The position numbers and the translations under genes were made by a program. From positions 62,001-126,000 of the forward strand of contig JACKDC010000005.1 of NCBI GenBank assembly GCA_020633725.1: a stretch of 64,000 nt of DNA, given 5' to 3'. The DNA comes from Candidatus Latescibacterota bacterium. Its GTDB lineage: Bacteria > Krumholzibacteriota > Krumholzibacteriia > JACNKJ01. Under the pieces are notes generated by a model. That model did no database searches and had not been told where the DNA came from. It was given only the letters and a program-made list of their open reading frames with translations. The first letter of the stretch is position 1. Each line of letters starts with the position of its first letter. Below, piece after piece: positions 21,894 through 30,643 of this stretch.

Positions 21894-22178
21894 GTGAAGC
21901 GCACGACTAGCCGACGGTGGATCTTCCTGGGCCTGGCAGTCTCTGCCGGGCTGATGGCCGGCTGCGGCACGGCCCCGCCGTGCAACGTGGAGCCGGCCCA
22001 GGTGGAGCAGGCCCGCGCCGAGTATCAGAGCGCGGAGGCCACGGCCCAGCAGATGGCCGAGCAGAAGCAGGACCTACAGACGCAGATCACCTCGCTCAAG
22101 CAGCAGGTGGTCACCGAGAGCGAGTACCAGGCCCTCGAGCAGCGCCTCGAGACGCTGAAGCAGGGGAGCGGCCGCTAG
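21894..22178 (+). CDS. Small coiled-coil lipoprotein of unknown function
   Basis: 94 residues starting at GTG behind AAGGAGG. Signal peptide with lipobox LMAGC (Cys24), then a short linker and a Gln/Glu-rich amphipathic helix (about residues 38-90) with heptad character. I recognise no family. Lpp-like or spacer lipoproteins look similar, but composition alone is no proof. The strong promoter and ribosome binding site suggest good expression. The LysM lipoprotein gene follows after 21 bases, so the two may work together at the cell wall. Confidence 0.75.
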   Translation: MKRTTSRRWIFLGLAVSAGLMAGCGTAPPCNVEPAQVEQARAEYQSAEATAQQMAEQKQDLQTQITSLKQQVVTESEYQALEQRLETLKQGSGR

Positions 22179-22199
22179 GCCCCCGGGAAGGAGCACGCC

Positions 22200-22715
22200 A
22201 TGAAGAGAACGATGCTGCTCGCCGCCCTCGCCCTGCTGACCCTGGGACTCCTGGGAACGTCGGGCTGCAGCAAGAAGGTCACGCGCCAGGCCGACGTGAC
22301 CGCGGGCGACTACTACACCGAAGAGGAGTACAACAAGCTCTCGGACACGCAGCGCGCGAAGTACTGCGACGATCTTTCCGCCGAGCTCGACCGCCTGAAC
22401 GCCGCCACGGCGCAGGCCCAGTCCGAGGCCTCGGGCGCGGACATCGATCGGCTCAAGTCCGATCTGGCGCAGCTCAAGAGCCAGCAGGCCGCCCAGGCCG
22501 GCAAGCTCGACCAGCTGCGCGAGCAGATCGCCTACTTCGAGTCGCTGCCCAAGAACTACCGGGTGCTGCGGGGCGACTGCCTCTGGAACATCTCCAAGAA
22601 GGAGCAGATCTACGCGAATCCCTGGCTCTGGCCCCGGATCTACGAGGCCAACAAGGACCAGATCCACGATCCGGATCTCATCTATCCGGATCAGGTGTTC
22701 GACATCCCGCGCTAG
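22200..22715 (+). CDS. LysM-domain lipoprotein
   Basis: 171 residues with signal peptide and lipobox GTSGC, a coiled-coil middle (about 60-115) and a C-terminal LysM-like domain beginning NYRVLRGDCLWNIS and ending LIYPDQVFDIP, the form seen in YgaU/LysM envelope proteins. It should be lipid-anchored and bind peptidoglycan. It shares a transcription unit with the preceding small lipoprotein and is followed by a very strong terminator. Confidence 0.85.
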   Translation: MKRTMLLAALALLTLGLLGTSGCSKKVTRQADVTAGDYYTEEEYNKLSDTQRAKYCDDLSAELDRLNAATAQAQSEASGADIDRLKSDLAQLKSQQAAQAGKLDQLREQIAYFESLPKNYRVLRGDCLWNISKKEQIYANPWLWPRIYEANKDQIHDPDLIYPDQVFDIPR

Positions 22716-22760
22716 GTCGAGATTGACCCCGCGCTTGCCGCGAACTCCGGCTCAGCCTCA

Positions 22761-22794
22761 ACTCTTGACGCCCGCATGGGCGTCAAGAGTTTTT
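22761..22794 (+). terminator. Strong intrinsic terminator before phoH
   Basis: Perfect 13-bp stem (ACTCTTGACGCCC / GGGCGTCAAGAGT) with loop GCAT and TTTT. The in-frame ATG at 22776 lies in this hairpin and cannot be the phoH start. Confidence 0.9.
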
Positions 22795-22808
22795 GCTTGA
22801 AGGACGCG

Positions 22809-23792
22809 ATGCCCAAGGAACACAGCGAGACCCTGTCCCTGGCCGACGTGGACGCCCTCAACCTGCTGGGGGTGGGCGACCGGCATCTCAAGATCCTCGA
22901 GGAGGACTTCGACGGCCGCATCACCGTGCGCGGCGACAAGGTCGTGCTCACGGGTCCGCGCCCGCGCGTCGACGAGATGGCCGCCGTGCTGCTGGACCTC
23001 ATCGAGCTGGCCAAGACCGGCCGGGCGGTGTCCGAGCAGGACGTCCACTACGCCCTCGGCCTGCGTCGCGAACAACACGGCCGCCGGCTCAGCGAGCTCG
23101 AGGGGGCGGTCTTCCACACGGGGCGCGGGGCGGCCGTCACGCCCAAGACCTACGGGCAGAAGCTCTACGTGGAGGCGATGGACTCGCACGACATCGTCTT
23201 CGTGATCGGGCCGGCGGGCACGGGCAAGAGCTTCCTGGCCATCGCCCACGGCCTCGCCCTGCTGCGCGAGCGCAAGGTGGAGCGCCTGCTGCTGGTGCGG
23301 CCGGCGGTGGAGGCCGGCGAGAGCCTGGGCTTCCTGCCGGGCGATCTGCAGGAGAAGATCGACCCCTACATCCGGCCGCTCTACGATGCCCTCACGGATC
23401 TGGTCGGCGCGGTCAAGACCAAGCGTCTGATCGAGAGCGGCGTGGTGGAGGCGCTGCCCCTGGCCTACATGCGCGGGCGCACGCTGAACTCGGCCTACGT
23501 GGTGCTGGACGAGGCCCAGAACACCACCATGATGCAGATGAAGATGTTCCTCACGCGCCTGGGCAACGGCAGCCAGGCCGTGATCACCGGCGACATCACG
23601 CAGATCGACCTCGAGCGCCCGGAGAGCTCGGGGTTGATCGCGGCGAGCAAGCTCCTCGCCCACATCGAGGGCATCCGCTTCATCACCCTCGACCAGAACG
23701 ACGTGGTCCGCCACCATCTGGTGCGGCGGATCATCGAGGCCTTCGAGCAGGTGGAGGCGTCCGCCCGGCAGCAACAGGAGGACCCGGCATGA
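22809..23792 (+). CDS. phoH: PhoH-like P-loop ATPase (YbeZ)
   Basis: 327-residue ATPase that in other bacteria works with the RNase YbeY in rRNA maturation and ribosome quality control. The ATG at 22809, five bases after GAAGGA, is the first start outside the upstream terminator. Seen are an N-terminal KH-like region (to about 95), Walker A GPAGTGKS at about 134-141, RPAVEAGESLGFLPGDL, Walker B VVLDEAQN and the sensor region GDITQIDL. Its stop overlaps the next start (ATGA). The gene order phoH-(pgpH)-ybeY-corC matches the conserved ybeZ-ybeY-ybeX cluster. Confidence 0.93.
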   Translation: MPKEHSETLSLADVDALNLLGVGDRHLKILEEDFDGRITVRGDKVVLTGPRPRVDEMAAVLLDLIELAKTGRAVSEQDVHYALGLRREQHGRRLSELEGAVFHTGRGAAVTPKTYGQKLYVEAMDSHDIVFVIGPAGTGKSFLAIAHGLALLRERKVERLLLVRPAVEAGESLGFLPGDLQEKIDPYIRPLYDALTDLVGAVKTKRLIESGVVEALPLAYMRGRTLNSAYVVLDEAQNTTMMQMKMFLTRLGNGSQAVITGDITQIDLERPESSGLIAASKLLAHIEGIRFITLDQNDVVRHHLVRRIIEAFEQVEASARQQQEDPA

Positions 23793-26098
23793 GCCGCTCC
23801 CCTCGGCGAGCTTCGCGGCTGGCCGTTCTGATCAACGTCCTCTGCGGCGTGGCCCTGGTGGCCGGCCTGGCCATGCTCTACCCGCCGGTGTCGCGCTCGC
23901 CGCACTTCGAGTACAAGCTCGGGGACGTGACGCAGACCGGCGAGGAGGTCATCGCGCCGATCTCCTTCCCCGTGCCGATCAAGCCGTCGGTGCTGGCCGA
24001 GCAGCGCGCGGCGGCGTCGCTGTCGGTGCCGCCCGTCTACCGGCGCGATCCGGCCGTGGCGCGGCAGCTCGCGCAGAAGCTGGAGCGGCTGCGCGCGGAC
24101 GTCGCCGGCTTCCAGCCGCTGGACTCGCTCGAGACCCGCGACCAGGGCATCGACCGCCTGCTCGGACTGCACCCGGGCCTCGAGCGCGACGCCATCGCCA
24201 CGCTGCTCGCGAGCAAGCACCCGGGGCGCATCCTCGACGCGGTGGAACAGACCGTGGACAGCCTGCTCGAGGTCGGCATCCTCGACTCGCGGACGTCGCC
24301 GATCCAGGGCCGCGGCGGCGAGCCGCGGCTCACCCTGATCAGCACCGGCGGCGAGCGTCAGCTGCCCGCCGACGCCGTGGTGGACCAGGACGCGCTGGGC
24401 CGCGTGCTGCAGAGCAAGGCCAGCGCCCTGGCGGGCTGGACCAGCGAGGAGCGCGCGGCGTTCCGCTCGCTGGCGCGTTCGCACCTGCGTCCCAACTGCT
24501 TCGCGGATCCGGCCGAGACCGAGCTGCGCAAGCGCGCCGCGGCCGACGCCGTGCCCACGCAGCAGATCGTCGCCAAGGGCGTGCGCATCCTGAGTCCCAA
24601 CGTCCAGGTGACGCAGGACCACCTCGACCGCCTGACGGCACTCGAGGCGGCGATGGGACACGAGGGGCAGAGCACCTGGCGGATCGTGGCGCTGCACGCC
24701 GGCCAGGCGCTGCTGCTCGTCTTCTTCACGCTGCTGATGACCCGCTTCCTTACTCTCTACCGGCACGACTTCTTCGTGGACCCGCGGCGCACGCTGCTGC
24801 TGCTGATCCTGCTCTTCATCTTCCTGGGCGTGAGCAAGTTCGCGCTGGATCTGGAGGGCGGCGGCGAGTACATGCTGCCGATCACCTTCGTGGCCATGAT
24901 CGTGGCCGGCCTCTACGACGAGACCCTGGCCGTCATGGTCAGCACCTTCGCGCTGGTGCTGCTGGGCGTCACGGCGCAGCCGCCGGCGGGGGCCATGCTG
25001 GTGGCCTTCCTGGCGGGCGGCGCGGCCAGCTTCTCGATCCGGCAGCTGCGCAGCCGGCTGCAGCTCTACCGGAGCATCCTCTTCGTGGCGCTGGCCTATC
25101 TGCTGGGCGTCGGCGCGGTGCACCTGGCCCAGGGCCAGCTGCACGGCATGATCAAGGACAGCCTGGAGGGCATGGGCAACGGCCTGGTCTGCGCCTGGCT
25201 GGTGATGCCGATCCTGCCGCTGCTCGAGCGCATCTTCGACCTGACCACGGACTTCACGCTGCTGGAGCTCACGGACCTGAACCGGCCCATCCTCAAGCGC
25301 ATGAAGGTGGAGGCGCCGGGCACCTTCCAGCACAGCCTGGCGGTGAGCAACCTCGCCGAGGCGGCGGCCGACGCGATCGGCGCCAACCCGCTGCTGGCCA
25401 AGGTCTGCGCCTACTACCACGACATCGGCAAGCTGGCCAAGCCCGACTACTTCGCCGAGAACATCCGCGGCTTCAAGAACCGGCACGAGAAGCTCACGCC
25501 CAACATGAGCGCGCTCATCATCGGCGACCACGTGAAGCGGGGCCTCGAGCTGGCGGATCAGATCAAGCTGCCGAGCATCGTGCGCCAGGGCATTCCCGAG
25601 CACCACGGCACCACGGTGATGCGCTACTTCTTCCACAAGGCCATGGAGCAGGACTCTCACGGCCAGGTGAAGGAGGACGACTTCCGCTACCCCGGCCCCA
25701 AGCCCCAGTCGGCGGAGACGGCGATCCTCATGCTGGCCGACACCGTGGAGGCCACGGCCCGCACGCTCAGCGAGCCCAGCGCGGCCAACATCCGCAGCGT
25801 GGTGAGCAGCAGCATCGACAAGCGCCTGGCCGAGGGCGAGCTGGAGGAGTGCGGGCTCAGCATCAGCGACCTGGCGGGGATCCGCGAGAGCTTCATCACG
25901 ACGCTGCTCAGCATCTACCACCCGCGCATCAAGTACCCCACCGAGAAGCCGGCGGAGAAGCCGGCGCCGGGGGCGAAGCCGGAGAAGCAGGAGAACCGCG
26001 AGCAGCCCGCCGATGGCGGCAAGGCCGAGGCGCCCGCCGTGGAGGAAGCCCATGCGGCTCAGGATCGCGACGAATCCGGAGCACCCCGAACTCGCTGA
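23789..26098 (+). CDS. pgpH: 7TM-HD family c-di-AMP phosphodiesterase (PgpH/YqfF type)
   Basis: 769-residue membrane protein. One N-terminal membrane segment, an extracytoplasmic 7TMR-HDED domain (about 40-290), a bundle of membrane segments (about 300-490) and a cytoplasmic HD domain with HSLAVSNLAEAAADAIG, YYHDIGKLAKP, HVKRG and PEHHGTTVMRYF. In Listeria and related bacteria PgpH hydrolyses c-di-AMP to pApA. The C terminus is an unusual Lys/Pro/Glu-rich tail of about 50 residues, part of which overlaps the ybeY start by 47 bases. Placement between phoH and ybeY is the common arrangement in Firmicutes. Confidence 0.92.
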   Translation: MSRSPRRASRLAVLINVLCGVALVAGLAMLYPPVSRSPHFEYKLGDVTQTGEEVIAPISFPVPIKPSVLAEQRAAASLSVPPVYRRDPAVARQLAQKLERLRADVAGFQPLDSLETRDQGIDRLLGLHPGLERDAIATLLASKHPGRILDAVEQTVDSLLEVGILDSRTSPIQGRGGEPRLTLISTGGERQLPADAVVDQDALGRVLQSKASALAGWTSEERAAFRSLARSHLRPNCFADPAETELRKRAAADAVPTQQIVAKGVRILSPNVQVTQDHLDRLTALEAAMGHEGQSTWRIVALHAGQALLLVFFTLLMTRFLTLYRHDFFVDPRRTLLLLILLFIFLGVSKFALDLEGGGEYMLPITFVAMIVAGLYDETLAVMVSTFALVLLGVTAQPPAGAMLVAFLAGGAASFSIRQLRSRLQLYRSILFVALAYLLGVGAVHLAQGQLHGMIKDSLEGMGNGLVCAWLVMPILPLLERIFDLTTDFTLLELTDLNRPILKRMKVEAPGTFQHSLAVSNLAEAAADAIGANPLLAKVCAYYHDIGKLAKPDYFAENIRGFKNRHEKLTPNMSALIIGDHVKRGLELADQIKLPSIVRQGIPEHHGTTVMRYFFHKAMEQDSHGQVKEDDFRYPGPKPQSAETAILMLADTVEATARTLSEPSAANIRSVVSSSIDKRLAEGELEECGLSISDLAGIRESFITTLLSIYHPRIKYPTEKPAEKPAPGAKPEKQENREQPADGGKAEAPAVEEAHAAQDRDESGAPRTR

Positions 26099-26525
26099 TC
26101 CCGAGGCGGAGTGGCTCGTCTGGCTCGCGGACCTGGCCTCGGCGCTGGGTCCCGCCGACGCCTGCGTGGAGCTGAGCTTCGTCGACGACGCCCTGATGCG
26201 CCGCCTCAACCGCGACTACCGCGGCAAGGACGCGTCCACCGACGTGCTCAGCTTCACCTACGGCTCCGACAGCGGCGGCGAGGCGACGCCCGACGAGGAT
26301 CCGGAGGGGGAGATCGTCATCGCGGTGCCCACCGCCCGCCGCCAGGCCGCCGCCGCCGGGCACTCCCTGGCCGAGGAGGTATCGGTGCTGGTAATCCACG
26401 GGCTTCATCATATACTGGGCATGGATCACGAGGAGGACGAGGAGGCGGCGCGCATGGCGTCCGCCGAGGCGCCCTACCGGCGCCGCATCGCCGCGCGCTT
26501 CCGGTCGCGCGAGAGAAGGAGCTGA
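26052..26525 (+). CDS. ybeY: Endoribonuclease YbeY (rRNA maturation factor)
   Basis: Single-strand-specific zinc RNase for 16S rRNA 3'-end processing and 70S quality control. The 157-residue protein starts at the ATG behind GGAGGAAG, inside the end of pgpH. The zinc-binding motif is His116, His120 and His126 in HGLHHILGMDHEEDEE; the block STDVLSFTY is the other family hallmark. An acidic insert (EATPDEDPEGE) precedes EIVIAVPTA. Translational coupling to pgpH is likely. Confidence 0.94.
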   Translation: MRLRIATNPEHPELADPEAEWLVWLADLASALGPADACVELSFVDDALMRRLNRDYRGKDASTDVLSFTYGSDSGGEATPDEDPEGEIVIAVPTARRQAAAAGHSLAEEVSVLVIHGLHHILGMDHEEDEEAARMASAEAPYRRRIAARFRSRERRS

Positions 26526-26529
26526 CACG

Positions 26530-27840
26530 GTGGACGCCGCTTCGCTTTGGTTTCTGCTGGCCCTGGCCGCCACCTGCCTGCTGTCGGCGGCGGCCGCCGC
26601 CTTCACCACGCTGCTGCGCGTGGAGCCCCAGGCCTTCGAGGGCGACGGCCGCGGCGTGCTCGCCCGCATCCAGGAGCACTGGCCCGCCCAGCTCGCGCTG
26701 ACGCTGCTGCTCTTTCCCTTCCTCGCCATGGCGGCGAGCCTGATGCTCGGGGCGCTGCGCTTCCGTCCGCTGCTGGCGGACGCCGACGGCCGCCTGTCCG
26801 CGCCCCTGCTCGTGCTGCTCTGGCTGGCCCTGGTGCTGGTGGTGCTGCTGGCCATCACGCTCTTCCGCGCCCTCGGCACCCGCTACCCCGGCACGCTCAC
26901 GCGACTGCTGGGCTGGGTCTACATCCCCGCCTTCTTCCTGCTCTACCCGTTGAACGTGCTCTTCGGACCGCTGCTGCGGCGCCTCAGGCTGGGCCGGGGG
27001 CTCGAGTCCCTGGGGCCCCTGGTGTCCGCGCGCGAGGTGCAGGACTTCGTCGAGCACGTGGGGGGGGAGGACATCCTCGCCGAGGGCGAGCGGGAGATGA
27101 TCGCGTCCATCGTCGAGCTGCGCGACACGCCGGTGCGCGAGGTCATGATTCCTCGCATCGACGTGAAGGCCCTCGACGTCGAGACGCCCTACGCCGAGGC
27201 CCGCGCGTTCGTGGGCTCCTGCGGGCACAGCCGCATTCCCGTCTACAAGGGCTCGCTGGACCACGTGGTGGGCATCCTCTACGCCAAGGATCTGCTGCGC
27301 CCCGAGAGCAGCCAGGGCGCGCAGGCGGCGCCGCTCATGTCCATGATGCGGCGTCCCTACTTCGTGCCCGAGACCAAGATGGCCGGCGACCTGCTGCGCC
27401 GCTTCCAGTCGCTGCGCCAGCACCTGGCGATCGTGGTGGACGAGTACGGCGGCACGGCGGGGATCGTCACGCTGGAGGATCTGCTGGAAGAGATCGTGGG
27501 CGAGATCCGCGACGAGTTCGACCGCGACGAGCGGCTCTTCGAGCTCATCGACGACAACACCGCCCGCGTGGACGCCAAGATCGACCTGGAGGAGCTCGGC
27601 GAGATCGTCGGCCACACCTTCGTGGAGCGCGAGGAGGACTTCGAGAGCCTGGGCGGCCTGCTGCTCTACCACTGCGGGCGCATCCTCAAGCCCGGCGACG
27701 AGCTCGCGCTCGAGCCCTTCACCTTCCGCGTGGAGAGCGTCCAGCGCCAGCGCATCGCCAAGGTGATCATGATGGGCGAGGGCCTGGCCGCGTCCGTGCG
27801 CGAGCAGGGCAAGGCCGGCGCCGCGGGAGAGGGCGCATGA
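26530..27840 (+). CDS. CNNM/CorC-family membrane protein with CBS pair (HlyC/CorC transporter-associated)
   Basis: 436 residues beginning at GTG, four bases after the ybeY stop. A CNNM-like membrane half with several hydrophobic segments (to about 155) is followed by a CBS pair (about 195-335, DTPVREVMIPRIDV, HSRIPVYKGS, VVDEYGGTAGIVTLEDLLEEIVGEI) and a C-terminal CorC_HlyC domain (about 350-425). Relatives of this kind act in Mg2+ or Co2+ export or in ribosome-related functions (YbeX). Its stop overlaps the next start (ATGA). Confidence 0.9.
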   Translation: MDAASLWFLLALAATCLLSAAAAAFTTLLRVEPQAFEGDGRGVLARIQEHWPAQLALTLLLFPFLAMAASLMLGALRFRPLLADADGRLSAPLLVLLWLALVLVVLLAITLFRALGTRYPGTLTRLLGWVYIPAFFLLYPLNVLFGPLLRRLRLGRGLESLGPLVSAREVQDFVEHVGGEDILAEGEREMIASIVELRDTPVREVMIPRIDVKALDVETPYAEARAFVGSCGHSRIPVYKGSLDHVVGILYAKDLLRPESSQGAQAAPLMSMMRRPYFVPETKMAGDLLRRFQSLRQHLAIVVDEYGGTAGIVTLEDLLEEIVGEIRDEFDRDERLFELIDDNTARVDAKIDLEELGEIVGHTFVEREEDFESLGGLLLYHCGRILKPGDELALEPFTFRVESVQRQRIAKVIMMGEGLAASVREQGKAGAAGEGA

Positions 27841-28481
27841 GGCGCCTGCGCAAGTACCTGATGGCCGGCGTGGCCGTCACGCTGCCCACGGTGGTCACCG
27901 GCTGGCTGCTGTGGAAGATCGTGAACGGCGTCGACAACATCCTCGACCCGCTGCAGCGGCGGCTCTTCGGCTTCGACGTGCCCCTGCTGGGCTTCCTCGT
28001 GGTGGTGCTGCTGCTCATCATCGCGGGGAGCATCGCTGGCAACTTCGTCGGCCGGCGGCTGCTGAATCTCTACCAGCTCCTCGTGACGCGCGTGCCCCTG
28101 GCCGGGAAGATCTACCGCGCCGTGCAGCAGATCCTCGACGTCTTCGTGCGCGACAACACGCAGTCCTTCAAGAGCGTCGTCAGCTTCGAGTACCCGCGCC
28201 GCGGCATCTGGGTGCTCGGCTTCGTGTCCGGCGTGACGCCCCAGGGCTGGGCGCCCGCGGCCGACCCCGACGGCGAGCGCCTGCTCAACGTCTTCGTCCC
28301 CACGAGCCCCAACCCGACGTCGGGCTTCCTGCTCCTGGTCCCCGAGCGCGACCTGCGCATCCTCGACCTCAGCGTGGAGGACGCGCTCAAGGTCATCATC
28401 TCGGGCGGCGCCTTCGTTCCCACGCCCCTCGCGTCCGCGCCGGCGCCCGCCCGCCGGCCCGTCCCGGAGCCGCGGCCGTGA
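27837..28481 (+). CDS. DUF502 family membrane protein
   Basis: 214-residue inner-membrane protein with two hydrophobic segments near the N terminus (about 8-30 and 48-68) and the DUF502 blocks GKIYRAVQQILDVF, FKSVVSFEYPRRGIWVLGFV and NVFVPTSPNPTSGFLLLVP. The function is unknown. A proline-rich C-terminal end is probably disordered. Start and stop both overlap neighbours (ATGA with corC, GTGA with mgtE), so the three are translated as one block. Confidence 0.9.
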   Translation: MRRLRKYLMAGVAVTLPTVVTGWLLWKIVNGVDNILDPLQRRLFGFDVPLLGFLVVVLLLIIAGSIAGNFVGRRLLNLYQLLVTRVPLAGKIYRAVQQILDVFVRDNTQSFKSVVSFEYPRRGIWVLGFVSGVTPQGWAPAADPDGERLLNVFVPTSPNPTSGFLLLVPERDLRILDLSVEDALKVIISGGAFVPTPLASAPAPARRPVPEPRP

Positions 28482-29836
28482 GCGAGCGCCTGGCCGAACT
28501 GCTGGAGCGCATCGAGACGCTGCTGGACGCGGGCGAGTCGCGCGCGGCCGAGCTGCGCGCGCTCCTGGCGGAGCTGCCCGCCGAGGAGGTCGAGGAGCTC
28601 TTCGGCGAGATGGACAGCGAGGGCCGCCAGGAGGTCCTGCGCCTGCTCGAGCCGGAGATGGCGGCCGAGGTGCTGGGCGGCGTCGACGAGCACATCCAGG
28701 AAGAGATCGCCGACGCGCTGAGCGATCGCGAGCTGGCCGAGATCGTCGAGGAGATGGACTCCGACGAGGCCGCCGACACCATCCGCCACCTCGAGCCCGA
28801 GGAGCAGGAGCGCGTCCTCGACCTCCTCGAGGACGAGACCGAGGAGGAGGTGCGCGGACTCCTTCAGCACGAGGAGGACACCGCCGGCGACCTGATGATG
28901 GCCGAGCTCGCGGCCATCAACCAGGATGCGCTGGTGGCCGAGGCCATCGAGGAGCTGCGCGCCAAGGCCGACGAGGTGAAGCAGCTCTACTCGGTCTACC
29001 TGGTGGACGACGCGCGGAAGCTCCAGGGCGTGCTCAGCCTGCGGGACATGGTGCTGGCGCGCCCGGGGATGCCGCTCAAGGCGCTGATGGAGCCGGTGCC
29101 GGTGACCGTCACGCCGTCGATGGACCAGGAGGAGGTGGCGGCGCTCTTCCGCAAGTACGACATCGTCTCCGCGCCCGTGGTCGACGCGGAGGGCGTCCTC
29201 GTGGGCCGCATCACCGTGGACGACGTCCTCGACGTCATCGACGAGGAGGCCTGGGAAGACCTCTCGCGCGCGGTGGGCGTGGACGCGCTCTCCTTCCACG
29301 CGCGCAGCCTCTTCAGCATCAGCGCGGGCCGCCTGCCCTGGCTGATCCTCGGCCTCTTCGGCGGGCTGCTTTCCGCGCGCATCCTGGCCCACTTCCAGCT
29401 CGCGCTGAGCCAGGTGCTGACGCTGGCCTTCTTCGTCCCCGTGATCACGGCGCTGGGCGGGAACATCGGGATCCAGTCGGCCACGATCATGGTCCGCGGC
29501 CTCGCCACCGGTGAGGTCAAGAGCCGCAGCCTGCGGCTGCGCATGCTGCGCGAGCTGACCGTGTCGGGCTTGAACGGCCTGGTGATCGGGGTGATCTCCT
29601 ACTTCGTCGTCTGGATCTGGCTGGGCGATCGCGGGCTGGGCACGGTGGTGTCGCTCTCGATGCTGAGCGTCGTGGTCTGGGCGACCACCACGGGCACGCT
29701 GGTGCCGATCGTGCTCTCGGCCATCGGCGTGGATCCCGCCTACGCCACCGGGCCCTTCGTCACCACCACCAACGACGTCGTGGACCTGACCATCTACATG
29801 CTCATCGCCCATCAGCTGAGCTTCCTGCTGACCTGA
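28478..29836 (+). CDS. mgtE: Magnesium transporter MgtE
   Basis: 452 residues beginning at a GTG overlapping the DUF502 stop. N-terminal acidic helical domain (about 1-125), CBS pair (about 130-255, VYLVDDARKLQGVLSLRDMV and the conserved ITVDDVLDVIDEEAWED), the plug helix, and five membrane helices with PWLILGLFGG and the pore signature ALGGNIGIQSATIMVRGLATGE. The cytoplasmic domains sense intracellular Mg2+ and close the channel. Together with the CorC-like gene this makes a Mg2+-handling segment inside an RNA/ribosome maturation operon. Confidence 0.95.
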   Translation: MSERLAELLERIETLLDAGESRAAELRALLAELPAEEVEELFGEMDSEGRQEVLRLLEPEMAAEVLGGVDEHIQEEIADALSDRELAEIVEEMDSDEAADTIRHLEPEEQERVLDLLEDETEEEVRGLLQHEEDTAGDLMMAELAAINQDALVAEAIEELRAKADEVKQLYSVYLVDDARKLQGVLSLRDMVLARPGMPLKALMEPVPVTVTPSMDQEEVAALFRKYDIVSAPVVDAEGVLVGRITVDDVLDVIDEEAWEDLSRAVGVDALSFHARSLFSISAGRLPWLILGLFGGLLSARILAHFQLALSQVLTLAFFVPVITALGGNIGIQSATIMVRGLATGEVKSRSLRLRMLRELTVSGLNGLVIGVISYFVVWIWLGDRGLGTVVSLSMLSVVVWATTTGTLVPIVLSAIGVDPAYATGPFVTTTNDVVDLTIYMLIAHQLSFLLT

Positions 29837-29841
29837 GCGCC

Positions 29842-30618
29842 ATGGCCCTCCTGCGCACGCCCGCCCGCGTCCTGCGCACCTACGCGCTGGGGGAGACGAG
29901 TCTCATCGCCGTGCTGCTCACCGAGGAGGCCGGGCTGCTCAGGGCCGTGGCCAAGGGCGCGCGCGAGGGCAAGAACCGGCTGCGGGGTCTGCTGCAGGCC
30001 GGCGCCGCGCTGGATCTGCTGATCTACCTGAAGAGCCGCGGGGGGCTGCATCTGCTGCGCGAGGCCACGGCGCGCGGGGCGCTGCCCCGTCCCGAGGCCG
30101 CGCTCGAGCCGCTCTGCCTGCGCCTGGCCGCGCTCGAGCTGGTGATGGCCACCACCGAGGAGGGCGAGGCGCTCGAGGGGCTCTACCCCCTGCTGGACGA
30201 GTACCTGGACCTCTTCACCGGCGCGGCGCAGCCGGGCTGGGCGTCCTTCTTCTCCTTCGAGGTGGGGCTGCTCGGCCTGCACGGCGTGTCCGCCGGCACG
30301 GACCTCGAGCGCTGCGGCCTCTGCGGCGGACCCATGGCGCGGGACACGCTGCGCTTCCTGCCCGGCGAGGGCGTCTTCGCCTGCGCGCGGCATCCCGACG
30401 AGGGTTTGCCGCTTGCGCCCGAGGAAAGGGACTGGTTATTGTCCATCTTCCTCGCCCGGCCCGCCGCCCTCTCGGGGCACCTGCCGCCGCCGGCGGCGCG
30501 CGCCCGGGTGGGGCGTCTGCTGCACCTCGCCCTCAGCCGTCATCTGCCCGGCTATCGCCTGCCGCGCTCCCTGGCCATGCTGGGCGGGCTGCCGGCGGAC
30601 GAGGACCCGTCCGGCTAG
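29842..30618 (+). CDS. recO: DNA repair protein RecO
   Basis: Recombination mediator of the RecFOR pathway, helping RecA load on SSB-coated DNA. The 258-residue protein has an N-terminal OB-fold (TPARVLRTYALGETSLIAVLLTEEAGLLRAVAKGAR), a helical middle and a metal-knuckle-like segment with Cys158, Cys161 and Cys181, plus His184 where the fourth Cys is often found. It begins five bases after the mgtE stop, so it belongs to the same run of genes. recO beside glyQ/glyS is a common bacterial arrangement. Confidence 0.93.
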   Translation: MALLRTPARVLRTYALGETSLIAVLLTEEAGLLRAVAKGAREGKNRLRGLLQAGAALDLLIYLKSRGGLHLLREATARGALPRPEAALEPLCLRLAALELVMATTEEGEALEGLYPLLDEYLDLFTGAAQPGWASFFSFEVGLLGLHGVSAGTDLERCGLCGGPMARDTLRFLPGEGVFACARHPDEGLPLAPEERDWLLSIFLARPAALSGHLPPPAARARVGRLLHLALSRHLPGYRLPRSLAMLGGLPADEDPSG

Positions 30619-30643
30619 CGCTGCGGAAGGAAGAAGGAGTGCG

